64,000 nt of DNA from Candidatus Limosilactobacillus intestinigallinarum. GTDB taxonomy: Bacteria > Bacillota > Bacilli > Lactobacillales > Lactobacillaceae. The DNA lies in contig DXAA01000003.1 in assembly GCA_019117285.1 (NCBI GenBank), positions 53,243 through 117,242 of the forward strand, read 5' to 3'. Each line of letters begins with the position of its first letter. Within the stretch, counting starts at the first letter, position 1. Positions 23,323 through 31,976 of the stretch are shown in pieces. The notes beneath the pieces are model-generated. The model was not told the origin of the DNA and did no database searches. It worked only from the letters and a program-made list of their open reading frames with translations. A program made the position numbers and the translations under genes.

Positions 23323-25842
23323 CTAGCAGTTGTCGGGGGTGATCCCGGCCATCCCGATCATCGGGTCGACCTCCTGGCCCTCGATCATCGCCGCCGTCAG
23401 GATGGTTGGCTGGTCGGGCGTGACCGGGGCCGGTGAAGATGGAGTTGGCGTGCCCGCCCCGGCAGTCGACGACGAGTGGTCACTGCTGGCGGACATGGCA
23501 TCCTCCTGGGGGGAACGCGACCCGGACGATGATGGCGTGCCCGGCTTGTCCAATGGCGACTTCAGCTGGTCGTGGCGTTGCCAAACCGTTGCCAACCGCT
23601 GCGGCAGGGACGTCTGCCGGTTCTCCCCGGTATGCTGGGTGGCCATCACCAGGGCGGCTGGTTCGCCGATCAGGACCAGCTTCTTGGCCGCCCGGGTCAC
23701 TGCCGTGTAGACCAGGTTCCGCTGGAGCATCCGGCTGAACTGCCGGACCAGGGGCAGGAGGACCATCTTGAACTGGCTCCCCTGGGCCTTGTGGATCGAG
23801 ATGCAGTAGGCCAGGCGGATCTGCGGCCATTCCTGCCGACCGTAGTTGACCTCATTGCCATCGAAGTCAATCGTGATCGTGTCGGTCCGCTTACCACCCT
23901 TCTTGGCCCTGGTCTCGACCGCCGTGATCCGGCCGATGTCACCGTTGAAGACGTTATTCTCCGGGCTGTTGACCAGCTGGAGAACCTTGTCCCCCACCCG
24001 GAAGGTCTGGCCGCGGAACTCAACCTCCTGCTTCCCCTTGGCCGGCGGGTTGTAGGCCTGCTGGGCCAAGAGATTGAGGTTGTCCACCCCGGCCTGGCCA
24101 CGGTACATTGGGGCCAGGATCTGGACGTCGGTAGCGGTGTAGCCCCGCTTGGCCGACAGGGCAATGATCTGGTTGATGATGCTGGGTACCTGGGGGGCGT
24201 GGCACTTGATGAAGGACCGGTCCGGCAGGCGGTTGGTCAGGTCGGCCGGTAGATGGCCCTCCTTGATGGCGTGGGCCAGCGGGATAATGGTCGAATCGGC
24301 CGATTGCCGATGGATATTGGTCAGCTCGACCCGGGGAATCGCCGGGAAGCTGAGCAGGTCGTGGAAGACCTGGCCAGGACTAACTGAGGGCAGCTGGTCC
24401 TTATCGCCGACCAGGACGACGTGCATGGCGGTCGGGATCGCCTGAACGAGGGTCTTGAAGAGGAGGGTGTCGACCATCGACATCTCGTCGATGATCAAGA
24501 GCGACCCCTTGATGTCCCGGGCGTTCATGTCGGTTGGGACCTCCCGCCCGTTCAAGCCCAACATCCGGTGAATGGTGCTGGCCGGCAGGTCGGTGGCCTC
24601 GCTCATCCGCTTGGCGGCCCGGCCGGTCGGGGCGGCGAGCAGGACCGGGAAGGCGTTGTCCTTGTACTCGTCCAGGTCCAGGGAAATCTGGTGCAGTCGG
24701 GCATAAGCGGCTACGATCCCCTTGATGATCGTGGTCTTACCGGTCCCTGGTCCCCCGGTCAGCAGCATCACCTTGTGGTTGAGGGCCGTCTTGATGGCCT
24801 CCTCCTGGACCGGGTCGTACTTGATCCCGGTCTGGACACTGACCTTACGGACGGTCTCGTCAACCGTCGCCTGGTCGAGCTTCTCCTCGGGCGCATTCAT
24901 CAGCCGGTGCAGGTGATCGGCAATCTGCCACTCCGCCTTGTAGAGGGCCGCCGGGTAGATCCGCTGCTCCTCGTAGTTGATGGCGTCCTTTTTCTCCAGG
25001 CTCACGATCTGGTCTGAGATGGTGGGAACGGCCACCTGCCCCGTCCCATTCTCGTTGAGGAGGCGAACAGTCTGGGCCAACAAGGGCCGGGTGCTGGTAT
25101 AGGTATCCCCGGTGGCCATCGTCAGGTCATCGAGACTCTGAAAGATCGCCGCCGTGATCCGCCGGGGGTCATCGGGGGCGATCTTCAGCTGGGTGGCTAC
25201 CTGGTCGGCCCGTTTGAAGCTGATCCCATCGATGTCCTGGGCCAGCTTGTAGGGATTCTCCTGGATCACGTGGAGGGTCTCGTCACCATACTTGTCGAAG
25301 ATGGTGCTGCTAAGGTTGCTCCCAAAGCCCAGGTCATTCAAGCCGATGATAATCTGGTCCATCCCCTGACTGGCCTGAAGGTTTTCGATGATCGTCTGCT
25401 TGACCCCGTGGCGGAGGGTGATGGCATCCAGCACGTGGGGGTCACGGTTGATCTTGGCGATGGCGTCCGTGCCCAGGGTGTCGACGATCTTCTCGGCTGT
25501 CTTCTTGCCGACCCCGCTGAACTGTTTGCCGGACAGGAAGTCGATCAGCCCCTCCCGACTGGACGGCTGGTTGACGTGGTAGGACTGGGCCTGAAACTGG
25601 CGGCCGTAGCGCGGGTGGTCAACCAGCTGTCCCTCGAAGCGGTAGGTCTGGTCGTCACTGAGGTCACCGAAGCTCCCGGTGACGGTGATCTCGGTCTCGT
25701 TCCAATCGAAGTTGGCCTCCTCCACCGAGACGATCAGGACCTTGTAGAAGGAGTCCGGACTGGTGAAGATCTCCGACTGCACCTGACCAACAAAAAAAGA
25801 CGGCTCCGTCGGCGTCTTAAACAAATCCATTTCAGCAGCCAT
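23323..25842 (-). CDS. recD2: RecD2-type ATP-dependent 5'-3' DNA helicase
   Basis: 839 residues. RecD2 is a RecB/RecC-independent superfamily 1B helicase involved in DNA repair and fork maintenance. Order: an N-terminal OB-like domain, helix-hairpin-helix repeats (FSGVGKKTAEKIVDTLG), a RecA-like motor with Walker A LTGGPGTGKTTIIKG and Walker B LLIIDEMSMVD, and a C-terminal UvrD-like domain with SIHKAQGSQFKMV. The start at 25842 is preferred to 25851 and 25860 because those overlap the GGAAAGG site. The last 78 or so residues are a Ser/Pro/Thr-rich disordered tail that I would not expect in the core family. It is the downstream partner of a TPR gene, a common lactobacillal pairing. Confidence 0.94.
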   Translation of the reverse strand: MAAEMDLFKTPTEPSFFVGQVQSEIFTSPDSFYKVLIVSVEEANFDWNETEITVTGSFGDLSDDQTYRFEGQLVDHPRYGRQFQAQSYHVNQPSSREGLIDFLSGKQFSGVGKKTAEKIVDTLGTDAIAKINRDPHVLDAITLRHGVKQTIIENLQASQGMDQIIIGLNDLGFGSNLSSTIFDKYGDETLHVIQENPYKLAQDIDGISFKRADQVATQLKIAPDDPRRITAAIFQSLDDLTMATGDTYTSTRPLLAQTVRLLNENGTGQVAVPTISDQIVSLEKKDAINYEEQRIYPAALYKAEWQIADHLHRLMNAPEEKLDQATVDETVRKVSVQTGIKYDPVQEEAIKTALNHKVMLLTGGPGTGKTTIIKGIVAAYARLHQISLDLDEYKDNAFPVLLAAPTGRAAKRMSEATDLPASTIHRMLGLNGREVPTDMNARDIKGSLLIIDEMSMVDTLLFKTLVQAIPTAMHVVLVGDKDQLPSVSPGQVFHDLLSFPAIPRVELTNIHRQSADSTIIPLAHAIKEGHLPADLTNRLPDRSFIKCHAPQVPSIINQIIALSAKRGYTATDVQILAPMYRGQAGVDNLNLLAQQAYNPPAKGKQEVEFRGQTFRVGDKVLQLVNSPENNVFNGDIGRITAVETRAKKGGKRTDTITIDFDGNEVNYGRQEWPQIRLAYCISIHKAQGSQFKMVLLPLVRQFSRMLQRNLVYTAVTRAAKKLVLIGEPAALVMATQHTGENRQTSLPQRLATVWQRHDQLKSPLDKPGTPSSSGSRSPQEDAMSASSDHSSSTAGAGTPTPSSPAPVTPDQPTILTAAMIEGQEVDPMIGMAGITPDNC

Positions 25843-25866
25843 TGAAGTCATCCTTTCCAAATGGTA

Positions 25867-26550
25867 TCAGTTATTTTTGCCCTGGGTCTTCTGCAGGGTC
25901 TTTTCGATGTCGGCCAGGCGCTGTTCACTCTTCTGGTAGTAGTTGAGGTCCAGCTGCTTGGCCTGGGCGAGGTAGTCCTTGTAGGGCTCGCCGAGGACCA
26001 TGGCGACGATTCCCCGGTTGAACTGGGTGTCGGCCCGGCCCGGGTGCCGCTTCAGGATTGCATCGTAGTATTCCTTGGCCTTGGTGAACTCACCGAGGGC
26101 CAGGAGGGAATCACCGATCACCTGGTTGATGGCCGGGTCCTCACGGCGCAGTTCGTGGGCGGTCAGTCCATAGGCGACCGCCTGCTTGTGCTGCCCCTTC
26201 TTCATGTAGCTCTGGGCCAGCATCAGGTAGGCATCCGCCTTGAGCTTGTCCTCTGCAATCTTGTTGTAGAGTTCGATGGCCCGGTTAACCTTGCCAACCT
26301 CGTAGTAGAGGTTTCCCAGCCCGTAGTTCAACAGGTCCTGGGCATCCCGGTCGTTCTTGGCCTCGAAGATCCCCAGCGCCTTCATGAACAGTTCCTCGGC
26401 CTGGGTGTAGTCATTCAGCCGGGTCAAGAGGGACCCTAGGTCGTAGTAGTTGTTAACCTTGTCCGGGTGCTCATCGATTGCCTGGATCAGCTTGTGAACC
26501 AGCTTCTCCGTTTCCTTCTTCTTTTCTTCACGAAAATCCTTTTCTGCCAT
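25867..26550 (-). CDS. Tetratricopeptide-repeat protein
   Basis: 227 residues made of about five TPR helical hairpins (for example LLNYGLGNLYYEVGKVNRAIELYNKIA and similar 34-residue units) after a Lys/Glu-rich N-terminal helix. TPR proteins are scaffolds for protein contacts; no catalytic motif is present. The ATG at 26550 has AAAGGGG at good spacing; the frame upstream belongs to the preceding gene. It lies between the phosphatase and recD2 with gaps of 13 and 24 bases, so the three are probably cotranscribed. Its partner is unknown. Confidence 0.88.
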   Translation of the reverse strand: MAEKDFREEKKKETEKLVHKLIQAIDEHPDKVNNYYDLGSLLTRLNDYTQAEELFMKALGIFEAKNDRDAQDLLNYGLGNLYYEVGKVNRAIELYNKIAEDKLKADAYLMLAQSYMKKGQHKQAVAYGLTAHELRREDPAINQVIGDSLLALGEFTKAKEYYDAILKRHPGRADTQFNRGIVAMVLGEPYKDYLAQAKQLDLNYYQKSEQRLADIEKTLQKTQGKNN

Positions 26551-26563
26551 TGTCTTCACCCCT

Positions 26564-27220
26564 TTAAATTGTGTCCGTCGGGTCAACCTTGGTCTTGTGC
26601 AGGTATGAGGTATCATTCCACTGCTCAAGTTGGAAGTGCTCTGCATCGTCAGTCTGCAGGATGGTGGTTGAGGTGTTGCTCAGCCCGCCCCGGTCCTTCA
26701 GATGGGCCATCGGGGTTCCCACCAGCGCGTTGATGGTGGCGTTGAGAGCCGCCCCGTGGGAGACAACCACGATGTTCTTGCCGGGGTTGTGCCGGCAGAA
26801 CTCCTTGATGGCGGACCCGACCCGGTCGATGACCTCTTGGAAGCTCTCACTCTCGATCAGCTTAGCGTCATACTTGTCGGGGTGGTGACGGAAGTTATGG
26901 AGGGCTTCCGGCCACTTGGCCTCCACATCAGCGAAGTGCATCCCCTCCATCTTCCCTAGGTTGAACTCCCGGAGACGGCTGTCGATGGTCAATGGGATCG
27001 GCCGGTTGAGGTGGTCAATCAGCTTCTGGGCCGTTACCCGCGCCCGCTTCAGGGGACTGGCGTAGACGTGCGCAATCGGCACCGCCTCCAGTGACTTGGC
27101 GAGCTGGGCAATCTCATGATAACTGCTGGCCAAGAGCGGTGAGTCACCGTGGGCCCCCTGGTAGCGGGATTGCAGATTCCATTCAGTTTTTCCATGACGG
27201 ATTAAATAAACTTTTGTCAT
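26564..27220 (-). CDS. Histidine phosphatase / phosphoglycerate mutase-like protein
   Basis: 218 residues of the histidine phosphatase superfamily. YLIRHGKTEWN holds the phospho-acceptor His and Arg, FNLGKMEGMHF the acid region, and VVSHGAALNATIN the second catalytic His. Members act either as cofactor-dependent phosphoglycerate mutases or as broad phosphatases; this length and the GKMEG spacing fit the GpmB-like phosphatase group better than glycolytic GpmA. Start ATG 27220 with a weak ribosome-binding site. It heads the operon with the TPR gene and recD2. Confidence 0.9.
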   Translation of the reverse strand: MTKVYLIRHGKTEWNLQSRYQGAHGDSPLLASSYHEIAQLAKSLEAVPIAHVYASPLKRARVTAQKLIDHLNRPIPLTIDSRLREFNLGKMEGMHFADVEAKWPEALHNFRHHPDKYDAKLIESESFQEVIDRVGSAIKEFCRHNPGKNIVVVSHGAALNATINALVGTPMAHLKDRGGLSNTSTTILQTDDAEHFQLEQWNDTSYLHKTKVDPTDTI

Positions 27221-27286
27221 TACTTATCGCAGACCTTTTTATTTAATATTCTACCAGAGAATCGGCCATTTGTTCATCACGTCCTT

Positions 27287-27326
27287 AAAAAAATAACCGA
27301 AGCCAGCCGAAACTGACTTCAGTTAT
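27287..27326 (-). terminator. Intrinsic terminator of mnmA
   Basis: On the minus strand ATAACTGAAGTCAG and CTGGCTTCGGTTAT form a 14-bp stem with two G-T pairs, followed by TTTTTTT just after the mnmA stop. Confidence 0.9.
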
Positions 27327-27330
27327 GTGC

Positions 27331-28467
<1,137 letters not shown>

Positions 28468-28572
28468 TTACATCACCATCATTTCAAATAGATTCTGGAA
28501 TAATCTACGATTGAAGGTCGCATGCATCCAGTATGAACCATTGTACCAAATGATCCCCGGCCCTGCACAGAT

Positions 28573-28914
28573 TTAATTCTTCACCAGGACGTGGCGATCA
28601 AGCATCTCGTTTAGGATGTAGTGGTACTGCTCGACGAACTCGGCCGACCGGGGATGGGTAAAGATGTTGACCTTGCGCATCCCGTTACCGGAGAGGGTCT
28701 CCATCTTGAAGCCGGTCAGGTCGGCAGCGATCAGGATCCGCAGCCGGGCCACCGGGTTGAAGGGGTTGTCGGTGTCCAGGCTCCCCTTGTACTCGAAGTT
28801 ACCCCGCTTGGTCTGTTCAAAGCCCAGGTCTAAGAGGGCGTACTTCTTGATATCATCACTGATGGAATAGGTGTCAGCATCCCCCTGAATTTGTACACTC
28901 TTGGTAAACTGCAT
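28573..28914 (-). CDS. DUF1831 family protein
   Basis: 113 residues matching by eye the small Lactobacillaceae family DUF1831, which habitually lies between a cysteine desulfurase and mnmA. No signal peptide, membrane segment or metal-binding motif is visible; the fold appears alpha/beta. Its ATG overlaps the TGA of the cysteine desulfurase (TGATG), so translation is coupled. The fixed neighbourhood suggests a role with sulfur transfer or the desulfurase, but no function is established to my knowledge. Confidence 0.82.
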   Translation of the reverse strand: MQFTKSVQIQGDADTYSISDDIKKYALLDLGFEQTKRGNFEYKGSLDTDNPFNPVARLRILIAADLTGFKMETLSGNGMRKVNIFTHPRSAEFVEQYHYILNEMLDRHVLVKN

Positions 28915-30083
28915 CAGTCGGCCCCCTCTTCCTTAACCTGCTTGAGCTTGGCCACGATCTTGACGATGGCGGCGATCAACTTGTCGATGTCTTCGTCGGT
29001 GTTCATCGCCCCGAAGCTGATCCGGATGGACTGGCTGATCCGCGGGCTGTCCGGCCCGTACATCGCCGTCAACACGTGGGATGGTTCGATGCTGCCGGCC
29101 GTGCAGGCGGAACCACCGGAGACGGCGATTCCGGCCAGGTCAAGGTCGGTCTGCATGACGTAGGTTGAGATCCCCTTGAACCAGATGCTGAGGACGTGGT
29201 TCAGGCCGTTCGGGTCGAGCTTACCGTTGACCGCAAAGTCAATGTGGTTGTCGCGCAGGCCCTGGACGATCTTCTGCTTGAAGTGGTAGTAACGCTCCTG
29301 GCGCCGCTGCTTTTCGGCCGGGGAATCGAGTTCGACCGCCTTGGCAAAGGCCGCGATGGCCGGCACGTTTTCGGTCCCGGCCCGGCGCTTGGTCTCCTGG
29401 TCACCGCCCTTGATGAAGCTCGGGAAGCTGATTCCATCACGCCGGTAGAGGAAGCCGATCATCTTCGGTCCGTTGAGCTTGTGGGCCGACGTCGACAGCA
29501 TGTCGATGTGGTCGCGCTTGACGTCGATCGGCAACAGGCCGTACGCCTGGACGGCATCGGTGTGGAACCAGGCCTGGTGGTCCTTTAAGATTTCCCCGAT
29601 CTCGTGGATCGGCATCCGGCTGCCGACCTCGTTGTTCCCAGTCATGATGGTGACCAGGATGGTATCATCCCGCAGGGCGGCCTTGAAGTCGTCCAGCGAG
29701 ATCTCCCCGTTCTCGTCCACTGGTAGGTAGGTGACCTCAAAACCGTGTTGCTCCAGGAAGTGCAGGGGCTTTAGGACTGCCTCGTGCTCGATCGCCGTGG
29801 TGATGATGTGCTTGCCCAATTGCTGCCGGGTCAGGGCCGTCTGGATGATGGCGGTGTTATCGCTCTCGGTCCCCCCACTGGTGAAGATGATCTCGTTGTC
29901 ATCCGCGTTGATGCTCTGGGCAATCAGGTGCCGGCTGTTCTCCATCACCAGCTTGGAGTGACGCCCGTAGGAGTAGCCGGTCGAGGCGTTCCCCCAGGAG
30001 TCCTCCATCTCCTTGGTCATCGTGGCGATTACCTCCGGGGCCATCGGGGTGGTGGCCGCGTTATCTAAGTAAACCTCACTCAC
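28914..30083 (-). CDS. Cysteine desulfurase (NifS/IscS family)
   Basis: 389 residues. A fold-I PLP enzyme that takes sulfur from cysteine as a protein persulfide. VYLDNAATTPMAPEV is the N-terminal signature, STSAHKLNGPKM carries the PLP lysine, and GSACTAGSIEPSHVL the catalytic Cys loop. It begins with GTG at 30083 with AAGGAT upstream. The position before DUF1831 and mnmA points to a tRNA-thiolation sulfur donor rather than a general Fe-S assembly enzyme (inference). It sits 18 bases after mtnN. Confidence 0.94.
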   Translation of the reverse strand: MSEVYLDNAATTPMAPEVIATMTKEMEDSWGNASTGYSYGRHSKLVMENSRHLIAQSINADDNEIIFTSGGTESDNTAIIQTALTRQQLGKHIITTAIEHEAVLKPLHFLEQHGFEVTYLPVDENGEISLDDFKAALRDDTILVTIMTGNNEVGSRMPIHEIGEILKDHQAWFHTDAVQAYGLLPIDVKRDHIDMLSTSAHKLNGPKMIGFLYRRDGISFPSFIKGGDQETKRRAGTENVPAIAAFAKAVELDSPAEKQRRQERYYHFKQKIVQGLRDNHIDFAVNGKLDPNGLNHVLSIWFKGISTYVMQTDLDLAGIAVSGGSACTAGSIEPSHVLTAMYGPDSPRISQSIRISFGAMNTDEDIDKLIAAIVKIVAKLKQVKEEGAD

Positions 30084-30101
30084 TACAATTCATCCTTTCC
30101 C

Positions 30102-30797
30102 TTACTTGTTCAGGTCCGCAAACAGCTGCAGGAGCATGTTGGCCGACCGCTTACCAGCCTCGATGATGAACTCGTCGAAGCTGACGCCAGCATCCTCGTT
30201 CCCGGTATCGGACATGGCCCGGACGACCACGTATGGCACGTCATGATCGGTGGCCACTTGACCGACCGCGGCCCCCTCCATCTCACTCGACAGGGCTTCG
30301 GGGAAGTAGTGGAGGATCTGGTCGATGGCGTCCTGGCTGGCGATGAACTGGTCACCAGAGACGATCAGGCCACGCTTGATGTTCAACCCGGTCTGCTCAC
30401 CGGCCTTCTCCAGGGCCTTTCCCCACTTCTCAGAGGCCTTGAAGCGCGGCTGCTTGCCCGGCAGCTGGCCATAAACGTAGTCAAAGGCCCGGGCGTCAAC
30501 GTCGTGGTAGGCCGTCTCACTGGAGATGACCACGTCCCCGACGTGCAGGCCCTGACCGATCCCTCCGGCGGAACCGGAGTTGATCACCACGTCGACGTTG
30601 AAGTCGGTGATCAGGTGTTCCGTGGTGATCCCGGCCTCGACCTTACCGATTCCGGACTCCACCAGGACGACCTGCTGGTTGCTGATCTTCCCCTGAAGGT
30701 AGTCCTTACCACCGATCGTCTCCACCTGCTTATCGGAGAGCCGGGCGGTCAGTTCCTTGATTTCTTCTGGCATTGCACAAATAATTCCAAATTTCAT
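30102..30797 (-). CDS. mtnN: 5'-methylthioadenosine/S-adenosylhomocysteine nucleosidase
   Basis: 231 residues. It hydrolyses MTA and SAH to adenine and the thioribose or ribosyl-homocysteine, clearing inhibitory products of methyl transfer. VINSGSAGGIG, SGDQFIAS, SSEMEGAAVGQ (catalytic Glu) and AMSDTGNEDA (catalytic Asp) are visible. Two in-frame ATGs lie at 30803 and 30797; AAGGAG is 7 bases from the second, which is chosen. It follows the 95-residue membrane protein by 11 bases in the nudix-desulfurase run. Confidence 0.95.
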   Translation of the reverse strand: MKFGIICAMPEEIKELTARLSDKQVETIGGKDYLQGKISNQQVVLVESGIGKVEAGITTEHLITDFNVDVVINSGSAGGIGQGLHVGDVVISSETAYHDVDARAFDYVYGQLPGKQPRFKASEKWGKALEKAGEQTGLNIKRGLIVSGDQFIASQDAIDQILHYFPEALSSEMEGAAVGQVATDHDVPYVVVRAMSDTGNEDAGVSFDEFIIEAGKRSANMLLQLFADLNK

Positions 30798-30808
30798 TTT
30801 CATTCTCC

Positions 30809-31096
30809 TTATCCAACATAAAAGAGGATTAAATATACGATGATGATTGCGACCACGAGGGCCACGATGGCAATATTCAGGCGTCGTTTCAGCCGCCGTA
30901 CCTTCGCTTCCCGGATCTCGTCCGCCCGTTCATCCGCAAAATCGCGGCGGCGCATCTCGGGCGTGACCGGGGCTTCCGCGGTCGGGTCAGGGCGCTGCTG
31001 GCGCTGGGCTTCCTGCTGTTGCCGGTACTGCTGCCGGGACAGGAAGGGCTCCGCGGTCGGCTGGCCGTCACGCGGGCTGGTCGGCTGGTTATTCAT
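30809..31096 (-). CDS. Small single-pass membrane protein, unknown function
   Basis: 95 residues: an N-terminal disordered half rich in Gln, Arg and Pro (QQYRQQQEAQRQQRP), a basic helix, then one C-terminal transmembrane segment (LNIAIVALVVAIIIVYLILF). No signal peptide; the topology would place the charged part in the cytoplasm. Its ATG overlaps the last 8 bases of the NUDIX gene, indicating coupling. Similar small proteins often lie between nudF and mtnN in lactobacilli, but no function is known to me. Confidence 0.78.
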   Translation of the reverse strand: MNNQPTSPRDGQPTAEPFLSRQQYRQQQEAQRQQRPDPTAEAPVTPEMRRRDFADERADEIREAKVRRLKRRLNIAIVALVVAIIIVYLILFYVG

Positions 31097-31640
31097 GGTC
31101 CTTCATTCCCCGCCAATAGTAGATCGCCATGATCGTCTTGGCGTCCTCAATCTCACCCCGGTCGATCATTGCCAGGGCCTCGTCCAGGCTGACCGTTTGC
31201 AGGGCCAGCTGTTCGTCCTGGTCCTGGGGCAGCTCGTGATCGACTTTCTTCAGGCCCCGGGCCAGGTAGAGGGTCATGTACTCATCCATGCAGCCTACCG
31301 AGCTGTAGAAGGATGAGATCTTCTCCAGGTCGGTAGCCTGGTAGCGGGTCTCCTCGTTTAACTCCCGCTTGGCAGCGTGCACCGCGTTGTCCGCATCCCG
31401 GTCATCCAGCTTGCCAGCCGGAATCTCCAGGGTGGTCTTGGCGATCGGGGCGCGCCACTGTTTCTCCAGGATCATCTTGTCATCACTCGTCAGCGCCAGG
31501 ATTGCGATGGCCGGTGCGTGGTGAACAATCTCCCGCTGGGCCACGTTGCCCTGGGGGGTCTTGACCTGCTGAACCTCAACATCGATCAGGTGACCGTGGA
31601 AAACGGTCTTGCTGGCGATTGGCTTCTCTTCAAAATCCAT
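31089..31640 (-). CDS. NUDIX hydrolase, probable ADP-ribose pyrophosphatase
   Basis: 183 residues. NUDIX enzymes cleave nucleoside diphosphates linked to another moiety; this one resembles NudF, which splits ADP-ribose. The NUDIX box runs from PAGKLDDRD to RELNEETRY; the metal-binding RELxEE core is intact, but the spacing between the first Gly and the Arg-Glu pair is two residues longer than the classical box, and Asp takes the first Glu position. The ATG at 31640 overlaps the TAA of the cold-shock gene (TAATG). Confidence 0.87.
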   Translation of the reverse strand: MDFEEKPIASKTVFHGHLIDVEVQQVKTPQGNVAQREIVHHAPAIAILALTSDDKMILEKQWRAPIAKTTLEIPAGKLDDRDADNAVHAAKRELNEETRYQATDLEKISSFYSSVGCMDEYMTLYLARGLKKVDHELPQDQDEQLALQTVSLDEALAMIDRGEIEDAKTIMAIYYWRGMKDHE

Positions 31641-31855
31641 TAGAATTCCTCCTTCGCTAGGATGCGGACGTGGGCCGCCTGGGGCCCCTTCTTTCCCTGG
31701 ACGATCACCAGGGAAACCCGTTGCCCTGGGTGCAGGACCCGGCGGTGGGTCCCCTCGATTCCGCTGTAGTGGACGAAGATCTCGCCCTCGTGGGGAACCG
31801 TGATGAAGCCCCACCCCTTCTGCTCATCGAAACTCTTTACTTTGCCTTCAAGCAT
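31640..31855 (-). CDS. Cold-shock-domain RNA-binding protein
   Basis: 71 residues forming one OB-fold cold-shock domain. KGWGFI is RNP1 and EIFVHYSGI is RNP2, both nucleic-acid-binding strands. Such proteins melt RNA secondary structure. The ATG at 31855 has TAGGTG upstream. It differs from typical 66-residue CspA proteins in its Arg-rich central loop (THRRVLHPGQRV) and is cotranscribed with the NUDIX gene, so it may be a constitutive member rather than a cold-inducible one. Confidence 0.88.
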   Translation of the reverse strand: MLEGKVKSFDEQKGWGFITVPHEGEIFVHYSGIEGTHRRVLHPGQRVSLVIVQGKKGPQAAHVRILAKEEF

Positions 31856-31882
31856 TTTTTCACCTACTAAATTTATCAAACT

Positions 31883-31916
31883 AAAAATACCAAGCGACAC
31901 AGTCACTTGGTATTTT
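31883..31916 (-). terminator. Terminator of ileS
   Basis: On the minus strand AAAATACCAAG pairs with CTTGGTATTTT, enclosing a GAC/GTC inner pair, followed by a T run. It lies between the ileS stop and the cold-shock gene. Confidence 0.85.
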
Positions 31917-31976
31917 ACACCGCTCATAAATAATTGTCATGAATCGGCAATCAGCGGCTGGATTTTACGCGTTTCT

